DNA of 64,000 bases from WHSW01 sp963759295 (GTDB lineage Bacteria > Actinomycetota > Thermoleophilia > Solirubrobacterales > 70-9), in assembly GCA_963759295.1 (NCBI GenBank), contig CAVWYT010000011.1:248001-312000 (forward strand), in the 5' to 3' direction. Positions 56,518 to 64,000 of this stretch are shown here, in pieces. Both the position numbers and the translations under genes were made by a program. The number at the start of each line of letters is the position of its first letter. Within the stretch, counting starts at the first letter, position 1. A model generated the notes under the pieces. That model did not search any database. It was not told the DNA's origin and saw only the letters and a list, made by a program, of their open reading frames with translations.

Positions 56518-56856
56518 ATGCAAGCCAGCAGGATCGAGGCGCTCGTGCGCGACGCTTACGCTGCCTATCCGGCTCACGACCGACAGGTGCTCGAGGATCT
56601 GCTGGCCGACGACTTCAGGTTCTCGAGCCCCGACGACCCCGATCTCGATCGAGCCGGGTATTTCGAGCGCTGCTGGCCGAACAACGAGCACTCGAAGGCG
56701 ATCGAGATCGAGAAGCTGTTCGTGCGGGGGGAGGAAGCGTTCGTCCGCTACGTGGGAGAGCGCACCTCCGGGGGAAGGTTCCGCAACGCCGAGTTCTTGC
56801 GCTTCGAGGGCGACAAGCTGGCGGAGGTCCAGGTCTACTACGGCATCGACCTGTGA
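56518..56856 (+). CDS. SnoaL-like/NTF2-fold protein
   Basis: 112 aa from the ATG at 56518, with AGGAGG six nt upstream. It has a cone-shaped NTF2 fold pattern: an N-terminal helix (IEALVRDAYAAYPAHDRQVL), DLLADDFRFSSPDDP, EIEKLFVRGEEAFVRYVGE and the terminal FEGDKLAEVQVYYG strand. These small proteins are isomerases, cyclases or ligand-binding domains; this one has no marker for a specific role. It is 68 bp after tRNA-Val. It is a distant relative of the tandem array at 62.0-63.7 kb. Confidence 0.84.
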   Translation: MQASRIEALVRDAYAAYPAHDRQVLEDLLADDFRFSSPDDPDLDRAGYFERCWPNNEHSKAIEIEKLFVRGEEAFVRYVGERTSGGRFRNAEFLRFEGDKLAEVQVYYGIDL

Positions 56857-56981
56857 GCGGTCCGCCGGCCGCGTGGCGGCCAGGCTCCAGCCCCTCGTAG
56901 GTCACGGCGCCGTGCACGCCTTCCGGCGAGTTCGCACCGCAAGCCGTTTTCGCGCCCTCGCAACGCGGGTACGTCGTCTCC

Positions 56982-57272
56982 GTGGCGAAGATCCTCTTCA
57001 TCCCGTTCAGCATCATCGGCGGCCTGATCGCCGGGTTCGTCGGCAAGAAGCTGTTCGAGGCGATCTGGGGCTTGGTCGACGAGGAGGAGCCACCGGACGC
57101 CGAGCACCGCGAGGTCAGCTGGTTGAAGCTGATCGCGGCGCTGGTGGCCGAGGGCGCGATCTTCCGGCTCGTCCGCGGCGCCGCCGACCACTTCACCCGC
57201 CTGAGCTTCTACCGCGCCACGGGCGCTTGGCCCGGCGAGGAGCGCCCCGAGCCCGAGGGCGCGGCGGGCTAG
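56982..57272 (+). CDS. DUF4235-type small membrane protein
   Basis: 96 aa from a GTG at 56982. Two hydrophobic stretches (ILFIPFSIIGGLIAGFVGKKL and LIAALVAEGAIFRLVRGAAD) are separated by an acidic loop (GLVDEEEPPDAEHREVSW). It resembles the short actinobacterial DUF4235 membrane proteins. Function unknown. Its stop overlaps the convergent CFA synthase stop by 4 bp, and a GCGAGC-GCTCGC palindrome starts at its last base. Confidence 0.78.
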   Translation: MAKILFIPFSIIGGLIAGFVGKKLFEAIWGLVDEEEPPDAEHREVSWLKLIAALVAEGAIFRLVRGAADHFTRLSFYRATGAWPGEERPEPEGAAG

Positions 57273-58534
57273 CGAGCGCTCGCCTCGGCCGCGGTGTGCA
57301 GGCCGGCGGCCGGGCGTCCGTTGCCGACCCAGCCCGGCTTCGCGAGCAACAGCTGGTAATCGCCGAGGCGGCGCTCGCGAAATCCGCCCTCGGAGTGCGC
57401 GAGGTAGAAGTTCCAGAGCCGGCTGAAGCGCTCGTCGTAGCCGAGCCCGCGCAGCGCGGGGAAGGCGTCGTTGAACCGCCGCCGCCAGCTGGCAAGGGTG
57501 AGCGCGTAGTGGTCGGTGATCTCCTCGCACCAGCTCACCGGCATCCCGGCGCGCTGCGCGAGCCCGGCGATCAGCCTCAGCGAGGGCAGGCAGCCGCCCG
57601 GGAAGATGTGCTTGTTGGCGAAGCTTCGCGACGCCTTCTCCTGCTCGTAGAGGTCGTCGTCGATCACGATCGCCTGCAAGAACATCGCCCCGGCGGGTCC
57701 GGTCAGCTCGGCGCACTTGGCGAAGAAGGTCGGGAAGTACTGCCAGCCGACCGCCTCGATCATCTCGATCGAGACGAGCTTGTCGTAGGTCCCGGAGAGA
57801 TCACGGTAGTCGCGCAGCAGGATCTCGATCCGGTCGGAGAGCCCCGCCTCGCGGACGCGCTCGGCGGCGTAGGCCTGCTGCTCGCGCGAGATCGTGGTCG
57901 TCGTCACCCGGCAGCCCCGGGTCGAGGCGGCGTGGATCGCGAGGCCGCCCCACCCGGTGCCGATCTCGAGCAGGTGATCGTCGGGACCGAGCTCGAGACG
58001 CTCGCAGACCCGCTCCAGCTTCGCGGTCTGCGCCTCCTCGAGCGTCGCGTCCGGGGTCGGGAAGTACGCGCACGAGTACATCAGCCGGTGGTCGAGGAAC
58101 GACTCGAACAGCCGGTTGCCCAGGTCGTAGTGCGCGGAGACATGGCGCGCAGCGTCGACCCGGGTATTGCGGGGCACGAGCGCGACCGCCCGTTGCAGCG
58201 GACCGAGCAGCGGTTGGAGCTGGCGGCGCCGGCGATCGATGGGAGCCAGGTTGCGGCAGGCGATCCGGATCAGCGCGACGAGATCGTCGGCCGTCCACAG
58301 TCCCTCGACGTAGCCCTCGCCGAGGCCGGTACTGCCCCGTAGCATCCACCGGTAGGCGCGCGGATCCCGGATCTCGACCCGCGCCCGCAGCTCGGCGTCC
58401 GGGGGGCCGAAGTCAAGCGTCGCCTCGGCCTCGTCGATTTCCACCCGCCCGCCGCGCAGGCCGGCGAGCAGCCGGTGCACCGCGCGGCGCGCCAGCGCCG
58501 CGCTCAGCTGCGAGACCGACGAGGTTGCTCGCAC
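57269..58534 (-). CDS. cfa: Cyclopropane-fatty-acyl-phospholipid synthase
   Basis: 421 aa from a GTG at 58534. It methylates unsaturated acyl chains of membrane lipids with SAM to form cyclopropane or branched products. It has an N-terminal CFA lipid-binding domain (about 1-120; GLGEGYVEGLW). The methyltransferase has SAM motif LLEIGTGWGGLAIHAA near residue 190, the preceding VSAHYDLGNRLFESFL block, EMIEAVGWQYFPTFF and the C-terminal WNFYLAHSEGGFRERR. The gene lies 33 bp after a possible 21-residue open frame. Confidence 0.93.
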   Translation of the reverse strand: MRATSSVSQLSAALARRAVHRLLAGLRGGRVEIDEAEATLDFGPPDAELRARVEIRDPRAYRWMLRGSTGLGEGYVEGLWTADDLVALIRIACRNLAPIDRRRRQLQPLLGPLQRAVALVPRNTRVDAARHVSAHYDLGNRLFESFLDHRLMYSCAYFPTPDATLEEAQTAKLERVCERLELGPDDHLLEIGTGWGGLAIHAASTRGCRVTTTTISREQQAYAAERVREAGLSDRIEILLRDYRDLSGTYDKLVSIEMIEAVGWQYFPTFFAKCAELTGPAGAMFLQAIVIDDDLYEQEKASRSFANKHIFPGGCLPSLRLIAGLAQRAGMPVSWCEEITDHYALTLASWRRRFNDAFPALRGLGYDERFSRLWNFYLAHSEGGFRERRLGDYQLLLAKPGWVGNGRPAAGLHTAAEASAR

Positions 58535-58567
58535 CGCACGCCCCGCTCGCCGCCGGCCGGTCCCGGT

Positions 58568-58633
58568 CTAGCCCCGGAGGCGGACCGAGCTCGGCTCGTC
58601 GGGATCGACGTTGAACCTGTCCATGAACCCCAT
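58568..58633 (-). CDS. Possible 21-residue leader peptide or small protein
   Basis: The frame reads MGFMDRFNVDPDEPSSVRLR plus G and stop. GGAG lies six nt before the ATG. Its composition is less Arg/Ala-dominated than typical shadow frames here. It ends 33 bp upstream of cfa, so it could be a leader peptide. No homology can be claimed and it may be chance. Confidence 0.3.
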   Translation of the reverse strand: MGFMDRFNVDPDEPSSVRLRG

Positions 58634-58702
58634 CTCGCTCTCCTCACCCTTCCCTCGCGTAGCGGTGATCCGGTGGGAGGCTACCGCTACTGTGGCGCGC
58701 GG

Positions 58703-60385
58703 ATGAACCGGCGCACGCTCGCCCTCGCCGCCGCGATCGCCGGCCTGCTCGCCGCCGCTCCGGGGGCCGCCGCCGAGGAAGATCCCGCTCGCCAGTCGCC
58801 GTTCGGAGGCGAGCTTCCGCCCCCGCTCGAGCGGCCCGAGTCGCGCACGGTTCCGCCGCCTGGCTTCGCCGTCGGCGCCCGGGAGGCGGTCGCGATCGCC
58901 TCGCGCCAAGAGGTCGTCCGCGAGGAACTCGCCGAGACGCCGGGCGCGACGCCGACGGCGTTGATTCGCGGCGATCGCTGGCAGGTGAACTACGCGACCG
59001 AGCACGGAACAACGGTCGCGCTGGCGATCATCGACGGGAGCACCGGCGCCGTCGACGAGGCGTGGCGCGACTACCAGGTGGAGACGCCGCTCGCTCGCGG
59101 CTACGAGGGAGCGGTCGCCCAGAAGGTCAACGCGCCGTACGTGTGGCTGCCGCTCTGCGTGCTCTTCCTGGCCCCCTTCTTCGATCCCCGACGCCCGCTC
59201 CGGCTCTTGCACCTCGACCTGCTCGTGCTGCTCGGGCTCGGCGTCTCGCTGCTGTTCTTCAACCGCGCCGAGATCAGCGCCTCCGTCGCGCTCACCTATC
59301 CCGTGCTGGGCTACTTTCTCGGCCGGATGCTGATCGCCGGGCTCTGGCCGCGCGAGCGCGCCGGGCCGCTGGTGCCCTTCGCCTCGGCCCGCGCGCTGGC
59401 GATCGGCGTCTTCGTCCTGGCGGCGGCGCGGATCGCCCTCAACCTCGTCGATTCCCACGTGATCGACATCGGCGTCGCCGGTGTGATCGGCGCCGACAGG
59501 ATCGCCGACGGCGCGCCGCTGTACGACGGCGGGTTCTCCGTCGGGCTCGACCTGCGCGGCGACGTCTACGGACCGTTCAACTACATCGCCTACCTGCCCT
59601 TCGTGCTCGTCTTCGGCTGGGACGGCGTCTGGGACGCCGGGGTGCCCGCCGCGCACGCCGCCGCGATCGCCTTCGATTTGCTCTGCGTCGCCGGGCTGAT
59701 CGCGCTCGGCAGGGGGCTGCGCGACGGCGAGCAGGGTCGCGCGCTGGGCTGGGCACTCGCATTCGCATGGCTCGCCTGCCCGTGGACGCTGTACGCGATG
59801 AACGCGAACGCCAACGACGAGCTCGTCGCCGCGCTGGCGATCGGCGCCCTGCTGGCGCTGCGATCCGCGCCGGCGCGCGGCGCGCTCGTCGCCCTCGCGG
59901 CGGCGGCGAAGTTCGGCCCTGCGGCGCTGGCGCCGCTGTTCGCGACCGGGACCGGCGAGCGGCGCCGGCGTCAGGCGGCGTGGTTCGCGATCGCCTTCGC
60001 GGTCGTGGCCGCGGCGCTCGTCGTGCCGTTCGTCCCCGACGGTGGCCTGCGCGAGATGTACGACCGGACCCTGGGCTACCAGGCGACGCGCAGCTCACCG
60101 TTCAGCGTCTGGGGGCAGGCGCCGTCGTTGGAGGCCGCCCAACCGGTGTTCAGGGCCGCCGTTGCGGCGCTCGCGATCGCGGTCGCGTTCGTTCCGCGGT
60201 TCAGGAACCCGGCTCAGGTCGCGGCGCTGGGCGCCGCCGTGACGATCGCCGTCCAGCTGACGGCGGCTCACTGGTTCTACTTCTACGTCGTCTGGTTCCT
60301 GCCGTTCGTCCTCGTCGCCGCGTTCGCCACGCAGCGCGAGATCACGCGATCCGCGTCCGAAGCTCGCCCAGCTGCGGCGAGCTGA
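58703..60385 (+). CDS. Polytopic glycosyltransferase-like membrane protein with exported N-terminal domain
   Basis: 560 aa. It has a signal peptide (LALAAAIAGLLAAAPGAAA) followed by about 110 residues outside the membrane, with PepSY-like features (REAVAIASRQEVVREELAET, WQVNYATEHGTTVALAIIDG). About nine hydrophobic segments come next, with DVYGPFNYIAYLPF and AMNANANDELVAAL in the style of lipid-linked-sugar mannosyltransferases (GT87/DUF2029-like). Donor and acceptor are unknown. TACTGT lies 9 nt before the ATG. The last 44 bp overlap the convergent FAA-hydrolase gene. Confidence 0.78.
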   Translation: MNRRTLALAAAIAGLLAAAPGAAAEEDPARQSPFGGELPPPLERPESRTVPPPGFAVGAREAVAIASRQEVVREELAETPGATPTALIRGDRWQVNYATEHGTTVALAIIDGSTGAVDEAWRDYQVETPLARGYEGAVAQKVNAPYVWLPLCVLFLAPFFDPRRPLRLLHLDLLVLLGLGVSLLFFNRAEISASVALTYPVLGYFLGRMLIAGLWPRERAGPLVPFASARALAIGVFVLAAARIALNLVDSHVIDIGVAGVIGADRIADGAPLYDGGFSVGLDLRGDVYGPFNYIAYLPFVLVFGWDGVWDAGVPAAHAAAIAFDLLCVAGLIALGRGLRDGEQGRALGWALAFAWLACPWTLYAMNANANDELVAALAIGALLALRSAPARGALVALAAAAKFGPAALAPLFATGTGERRRRQAAWFAIAFAVVAAALVVPFVPDGGLREMYDRTLGYQATRSSPFSVWGQAPSLEAAQPVFRAAVAALAIAVAFVPRFRNPAQVAALGAAVTIAVQLTAAHWFYFYVVWFLPFVLVAAFATQREITRSASEARPAAAS

Positions 60386-61175
60386 CCACGAGCGCGTCGC
60401 CGGGCTTCAGCCAGACGCGCGGCTCGCGCGCGCCCCCGACCCCGGCCGGAGTTCCGGTGGCGACGATGTCGCCGGGCTCGAGCGTCATCAGGCTCGAGAG
60501 CTGCGCAAGCAGCTCTGGGATCGAGAAGATCAGATCGGCGGTGGTCGCCTCCTGCATCCGCCCGCCGTTCAGGTCGAGCGCGATCCCGAGCGCGTCGTGA
60601 GCGCCGGCCTCGTCGGGGGTGACGATCGCCGGGCCGCATGGTGCGGCGCCGTCGAAGACCTTGCCCGGCATCCACTGCGGGGTCGCGAACTGCAGGTCAC
60701 GGGCCGAGAGGTCGTTGAGCAGCGTGTAGCCGGCGATGTGGTCGATCGCCTCGGCCTCGGCGACGTCCTTCGCCCGCCGCCCGACGACGAACGCGACCTC
60801 GGCCTCGTAGTCGACCTTGGCGCTCGCCGTGGGCAGCGTCACCGTCGCGCCGTCCGGGCGCAGAGCGTTGCGGAACTTGGCGAAGAAGGTCGGGCTCGCA
60901 GGCGGCTCGGTGCGACCCTCCTCGGCGTGCTCGGCGTAGTTGAGCCCGATGCCGATGATCTTCTCGGGGTCAGGAATCGGGACCAGCAGCTCGGCGCGGC
61001 TCAGGCGCGGGGCGTCGCCGATCGCGACGGCCAGCTCCTCGACCCGATCGGCCGCCAGCAGCTCGCGCACCGACGCGCCTTCCCCGCCGAGCGCGTCCCA
61101 CGCATCGACGAGCGCCTCGCTGCGCAGAACCCCGGCTCGCGGCCCGCGATCGGAGGCGTAGGTGACCAGCCGCAC
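60342..61175 (-). CDS. Fumarylacetoacetate hydrolase-family protein
   Basis: 277 aa from a GTG at 61175. The FAH fold is recognised by EKIIGIGLNYAEHAEE, TFFAKFRNALRPDG, metal-binding VDYEAEVAFVVGRRAKDV, GYTLLNDLSARDLQ and MTLEPGDIVATGTPAGVG. Such enzymes cleave C-C bonds of beta-diketones or decarboxylate aromatic ring-cleavage products, using Mg2+ or Mn2+. No catabolic neighbours indicate a pathway. TAGCCT lies 8 nt before the GTG. The start is close upstream of tRNA-Asp, which is on the other strand. Confidence 0.92.
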   Translation of the reverse strand: MRLVTYASDRGPRAGVLRSEALVDAWDALGGEGASVRELLAADRVEELAVAIGDAPRLSRAELLVPIPDPEKIIGIGLNYAEHAEEGRTEPPASPTFFAKFRNALRPDGATVTLPTASAKVDYEAEVAFVVGRRAKDVAEAEAIDHIAGYTLLNDLSARDLQFATPQWMPGKVFDGAAPCGPAIVTPDEAGAHDALGIALDLNGGRMQEATTADLIFSIPELLAQLSSLMTLEPGDIVATGTPAGVGGAREPRVWLKPGDALVVSSPQLGELRTRIA

Positions 61176-61256
61176 GGGTCGGCAGGCTATCCGTAGAATC
61201 AGAGCCGCGGGCTCCGGGCTCGCGAGGGCTCGCTACGGCGCCCCGACGCATCTCCC

Positions 61257-61330
<74 letters not shown>

Positions 61331-61655
61331 TCCCTCTTTTCCTCAGCAACGGTGCGGGTTCCGGGCTCTTCGCAGGTCCGGGCGATCCGGGCTGCGACGC
61401 CACTACAACGCCACTACGAAACTCCTCCGCGACGCCCGACCGTCCACGCGCGTGGACTCGACCCAAAGCCGCCCCATTCGCCCCATGCGCCCGATTGAGG
61501 CAGCTTGCGGCGACCGAGATCGGGCCACGCGGTCGGCAGCCTGCAGCCGCTCGCGCCGGCAGTCGGCTGCATCGTGATCAGGCCGGATGGCAGCCGCACC
61601 CTCGCCCGCGCGGTGCCCGACCCGTTGGCGTAGCTTGGCAAGTAGGCTCCGGGGC
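61331..61655. other. Non-coding stretch after tRNA-Asp
   Basis: I see no supportable gene in these 325 bases. They contain a perfect 16-bp palindrome GTCCACGC-GCGTGGAC (61442-61457) and short direct repeats (CGCCACTAC twice near 61400; GCCCCAT twice near 61480). Reading frames here are without family resemblance. Confidence 0.5.
61643..61648 (+). promoter_or_regulatory. Probable -10 element (TAGGCT) for the gene at 61656
   Basis: TAGGCT ends seven nt before the GTG at 61656, fitting the leaderless pattern seen elsewhere in the window. Confidence 0.4.
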
Positions 61656-61925
61656 GTGGGCAGCGTGCACGAGCTTCACCTAGCGATCAAGTCGCCGAGC
61701 GCCGACGACGAGCGCGCTAGAGCCATCGTGGACAAGCTCTCCGAGCAACGGCAGGTCGAATACCTCGGCGGCTCATGGTGGTCCATGCAGTACGTCGGCG
61801 AGGGCCGCGAGGCGGCCGCGCACGCCCTGCATGCCGACCTCAAGGCGATCGACGAGCATTGGGGCGAGGTCCTACGCGCGGGCTACATGAACCGGCCGGA
61901 GGACACGCCGGAACCGGTCGACTAG
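61656..61925 (+). CDS. Small hypothetical protein
   Basis: 89 aa from a GTG at 61656; a second GTG at 61665 is possible. The composition is normal for a soluble protein (VHELHLAIKSPSADDERARA, VEYLGGSWWSMQYVGEGREA, ADLKAIDEHWGEVLRAGYMN), and the frame is clean through a locally less GC-rich area. I do not recognise a family. It stands alone between tRNA-Asp and the SnoaL array; a CTTTTTCTT tract follows the stop. Confidence 0.6.
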   Translation: MGSVHELHLAIKSPSADDERARAIVDKLSEQRQVEYLGGSWWSMQYVGEGREAAAHALHADLKAIDEHWGEVLRAGYMNRPEDTPEPVD

Positions 61926-62016
61926 GCCGCCTTTTTCTTAGCGCGGAACTCCCGTTCACCGCCGTACTGCGCACGCCAAAACGCCGTGCTCCCGCAGGCG
62001 AGATACTGCGTGGGCG

Positions 62017-62430
62017 ATGTCGCAGGAGAACGTGGAGGTCGTGCGTCGCTACTTCGAGTTGACTCCGACTGTGAAGTGGCTGCCGAGTACTGGGAGGTCG
62101 ATGGCGACTACTACCGGTGCGTAAGTTCCCGGAGGCGAGGCCTTGCCACGGACGCGAAGAGATCGCCGTTTTCTGGCGGAGCTCCTTGAGGCCTGGGGGA
62201 TTTATCGATCCGTAATCAAGGGCGCGAAGGCGATCGGCGATGACCGCGTCCTCGTGCACGCACATTTGGAGGGAGGGGTGCGAGTGGGTTGGCGCTGGAG
62301 GGCGATGTTATTACTGCTTCTGGCTCGACATGGACGGTTCATCGGCAAGAGGATCACTTGACTGCAAGGGCGCACTCAATGCGCTAGGGCTCGATGGCGA
62401 AACCTCGAAGCCGCTGGGCTGCAGGAGTAG
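62017..62430 (+). pseudogene. SnoaL-like gene, array copy 1, broken
   Basis: It begins MSQENVEVVRRYFEL at 62017 but the frame stops at TAA near 62124. Homologous fragments continue in other frames: AEYWEVDGDYYR, then a KFPEARPCHGREEIAVFW stretch, VIKGAKAIGDDRVLVHAHLE, RCYYCFWLDMDG, and a terminal EAAGLQE-like end at 62430. At least three frame changes are needed to rebuild the protein. The family is the NTF2/SnoaL fold, common in Thermoleophilia. Confidence 0.72.
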
Positions 62431-62433
62431 GTG

Positions 62434-62837
62434 ATGTCGCAGAAGAACGTTGCAATCGTGGAAGCGGCTTGAAAGCGTCTGCGCGCGGTGGGCTTGACGC
62501 TTGGTCGATTACTGGACCGACGACATCGAGCACAGGGCAGTCGAGGGTGCGCTCGACGACCGTGGTCCGATGCACGGCAAGGACGCCGTGCGCGCCTACC
62601 TGCAGGACTGGCTCGACATGTTCGACGACTTCAAGGTCGAGCCAGTCGAGTTGATCGATGCAGGTGGAGACAAGGTCATCGCGGTCCTCAGGAACAGTGG
62701 ACGCGCAAAGCTGAGCGGCGTCGAGACGGATCTGACTTACGCCATCGTCTGGACGATCCGAGATGGGAGGATCGCGCGGGGCCGCGAGTACTGGTACACG
62801 TGACGAAGCCCTCGAAGCCGCCGGGCTGTCGGAGTAG
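62434..62837 (+). pseudogene. SnoaL-like gene, array copy 2, broken
   Basis: It starts MSQKNVAIVEAA three bases after copy 1 ends, then hits a stop near 62470. The main body reads on in another frame from about 62501: VDYWTDDIEHRAVEGALDDR, HGKDAVRAYLQDWLDMFDDF and TIRDGRIARGREYWYT. That frame stops at 62803. The expected ending RDEALEAAGLSE follows in a shifted frame to 62837. So it carries a disrupted N terminus and one late frameshift. The 100-residue middle part could still be translated from a TTG. Confidence 0.72.
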
Positions 62838-63195
62838 GCGAGCGCGACTTTGGGAGGCCGTTCGATCACTCGTACTGCGCTGCACAAAAAAACGCACTGC
62901 TCGAGGACTACTGTTCGACCTATGAGGAGGTACTGGCTTGTGGAAGGCCGTCATCACCCTTTTTAAGAACTGGGTCGGCGCTTGGACGGAATACCGCTTT
63001 GAGGTCGAGGAGACCATTGACGTGGGCGACAGCGTCGTGGTCGTGGTAAGCGAGGCCGGACGGGGTATCGGTAGCGGCGCCCCGTGGGAGCAGCACTACT
63101 GCGTGGTCTATACGTTTCAGAATCGGCGGATCGTGCGGGGTGGGACCTACAAGACGAAAGCCGAGGCACTCGAAGCCGCCGGGCTGTCGGAGTAG
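62838..63195 (+). pseudogene. SnoaL-like gene, array copy 3, N-terminally decayed
   Basis: The MSQENVE start is lost after the conserved junction (GAGTAGGCGA is followed by unrelated bases). A clean frame from a TTG at 62938 encodes 85 residues of the C-terminal two thirds: LFKNWVGAWTEYRFEVEETI, DVGDSVVVVVSEAGRGIG, HYCVVYTFQNRRIVRGGTYK, ending EALEAAGLSE at 63195. The usual first helix and the DP/HPDFE region are missing. Confidence 0.7.
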
Positions 63196-63198
63196 GCG

Positions 63199-63666
63199 AT
63201 GTCGCAGGAGAACGTCGAGATCGTGCGAAGGCTCTATCCCGGAAGCGTCGATCTGGTCGCTTCGATCGCTGACCCGGAAGCGTTCGAGGCCACTCGGGTC
63301 GTATTTGAGCCCCTCGTGCATCCCGACTTCGAGACTGTCACCACTCCGGGCCTAATACCGCTGGCCGGTCCTGGCGCTGAGGATTCCTCGCGGCCGACCT
63401 TCCACGGTCTGGACGGATTCGCGAGCGCCTTCCGTGACTGGCTCAGCGCCTGGGAGAGCTGGGTGATAACCGCGACGGACTTCATCGACGTGGACGAGAA
63501 CCGAGTGCTCGTAGTGCTCGACGTGCGGGCGCGCTCCAAGACACACCAGGTCAAGATGCCGATTGAGGGCGCCAACCTCCTGACGCTCAGGGATGGAAGG
63601 CTGGCGCGGCTTGAACTCTTTTTGGAGCGTGCGCAGGCCCTCGAAGCTGCCGGGCTGTCGGAGTAG
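63199..63666 (+). CDS. SnoaL-like protein, array copy 4, intact
   Basis: 155 aa, ATG at 63199, three bases after copy 3 ends. The full pattern is present: MSQENVEIVRRLYPGSVDLV, LVHPDFETVTTPGLIPLAG, HGLDGFASAFRDWLSAWESW, DFIDVDENRVLVVLDVRARS, LLTLRDGRLARLELFLER and the terminal ALEAAGLSE. It is an NTF2-fold protein of unknown ligand. There is no SD of its own beyond the junction, so expression may depend on readthrough along the array. It is the only copy of the four that is undamaged. Confidence 0.85.
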   Translation: MSQENVEIVRRLYPGSVDLVASIADPEAFEATRVVFEPLVHPDFETVTTPGLIPLAGPGAEDSSRPTFHGLDGFASAFRDWLSAWESWVITATDFIDVDENRVLVVLDVRARSKTHQVKMPIEGANLLTLRDGRLARLELFLERAQALEAAGLSE

Positions 63667-63673
63667 GGGCCCC

Positions 63674-63860
63674 TCAGATGCCCGGACACGTCGCCCGATC
63701 GGTGGCAATCGCGGCAGAGCGCCCAGGTTCCGTCGCTCGTCGCCTGGAGCTGCACGCGGCCTGCGGCGTCGAGCGCCAGGACGCGGCGGTCCGGATCGCG
63801 GCGAGCTGATGGCCGCAAAGCGGGCAAGCGCCGATCCTCGCGAATAGGATGCGCGCAAGC
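63674..63860 (-). pseudogene. Zinc-ribbon/HNH-like remnant, frameshifted
   Basis: On the minus strand one frame reads ARIGACPLCGHQLAAIRTA with a C-x2-C-x-H knuckle. The adjacent frame continues RVLALDAAGRVQLQATSDGT and ALCRDCHRSGDVSGHL with a second C-x2-C-H. One frameshift near 63790-63800 separates them. No good start codon is visible. It looks like a decayed small zinc protein. Confidence 0.4.
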
Positions 63861-63877
63861 GACGGAAGGGGTCCTCG

Positions 63878-64000
63878 ATGGCCACGTATGTGATCACGCA
63901 CGAAGTTGACGACGTTGAGCATTGGCTGAGCTCGCCCAAGCGCGAGGAGGTCTTCGGGCCTCTGGGTGTTAGCGCGAGGACGTTCCGGGATCCGGACGGA
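63878..64000 (+). CDS. Hypothetical protein, 5' part (runs off the right edge)
   Basis: 41 codons from an ATG at 63878, with GGAAGGGG seven nt upstream. The frame opens MATYVITHEVDDVEHWLSSP, then KREEVFGPLGVSARTFRDPD. The pattern resembles small actinobacterial proteins of the antibiotic-monooxygenase-like, dimeric alpha/beta-barrel type, but too little is present to assign it. It marks the end of the degraded stretch. Confidence 0.7.
   Translation, partial: MATYVITHEVDDVEHWLSSPKREEVFGPLGVSARTFRDPDG

Larger units (their letters stand above)
62404..63666 (+). repeat. Conserved gene-junction repeat of the SnoaL array
   Basis: A block coding EALEAAGLSE-stop occurs at 62404, 62811, 63169 and 63640. 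Three copies run on into the next unit; 62404 and 63169 continue into ATGTCGCAG-AGAACGT after a three-base spacer. The first unit begins with the same ATGTCGCAGGAGAACGT at 62017. The block marks tandem duplication units of about 400 bp. Confidence 0.75.

Noticed and set aside
62404..63666. CRISPR-like spaced repeats in the SnoaL array
   Set aside because: The repeats are coding gene junctions spaced about 400 bp apart, not short repeats with 30-40-bp spacers, and no cas gene is near.

Overview
The window is GC-rich, densely coded actinobacterial chromosome. Several traits point to Thermoleophilia (Solirubrobacterales-like): an HspR-controlled dnaK-grpE-dnaJ operon, an inositol-lipid block, a mycothiol-type aldehyde dehydrogenase pair, an F420-type luciferase-like oxidoreductase, many SnoaL-like proteins beginning MSQENVE, and many genes that appear to have leaderless mRNAs. 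The taxon is an inference from gene content. No phage, insertion sequence or CRISPR array is visible.

Layout. 1-565 holds the 5' part of recQ. 627-14926 is a purine-synthesis region on the minus strand (purC, purS, purQ, purL, purF). It is interrupted by five sulfotransferase genes and two GT4 glycosyltransferase genes, so purSQ lies 7.5 kb from purL. 14955-19225 carries a penicillin-binding protein, a degenerate metallo-beta-lactamase-like protein, and a CsoR-type copper sensor translationally coupled to a cytochrome P450. 19229-22636 is a second purine operon (GYD protein, purD, purE, purB). 22769-26094 encodes a membrane protein and a GNAT/acyl-CoA synthetase fusion; a third GT4 paralogue follows. 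27222-35349 is the chaperone region (clpB, then hspR, dnaJ, grpE and dnaK), with a 16-bp motif shared upstream of clpB and dnaK.

35478-36664 has a c-type cytochrome coupled to endonuclease III. 36785-42234 looks like an inositol-phospholipid block: a PAP2-like enzyme, a CDP-alcohol phosphatidyltransferase, myo-inositol-1-phosphate synthase, a GT4-like/PHP fusion and a coupled uracil-DNA-glycosylase-like protein. 42250-52181 is a mixed housekeeping stretch (RlmD-type methyltransferase, argF, tRNA-Glu, lgt, SDR, catalase-like protein) containing two frameshifted hydrolase genes. 52189-56310 encodes a secreted peptidase-like hydrolase and an MscR-like dehydrogenase with its metallo-hydrolase partner.

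56377-61330 has tRNA-Val, a SnoaL-like protein, a DUF4235-like protein, cyclopropane-fatty-acid synthase, a polytopic glycosyltransferase-like protein, a fumarylacetoacetase-family hydrolase and tRNA-Asp. Beyond tRNA-Asp (61.3-64.0 kb) the region is degraded: it holds a tandem array of four SnoaL-like genes, three broken and one intact, then a broken zinc-ribbon remnant and the start of a further gene.

The least explained parts are the sulfotransferase/glycosyltransferase cassette coupled to purQ, the CsoR-P450 pair, the GT4/PHP fusion whose GT domain lacks its E-x7-E glutamates, and the decaying SnoaL array.
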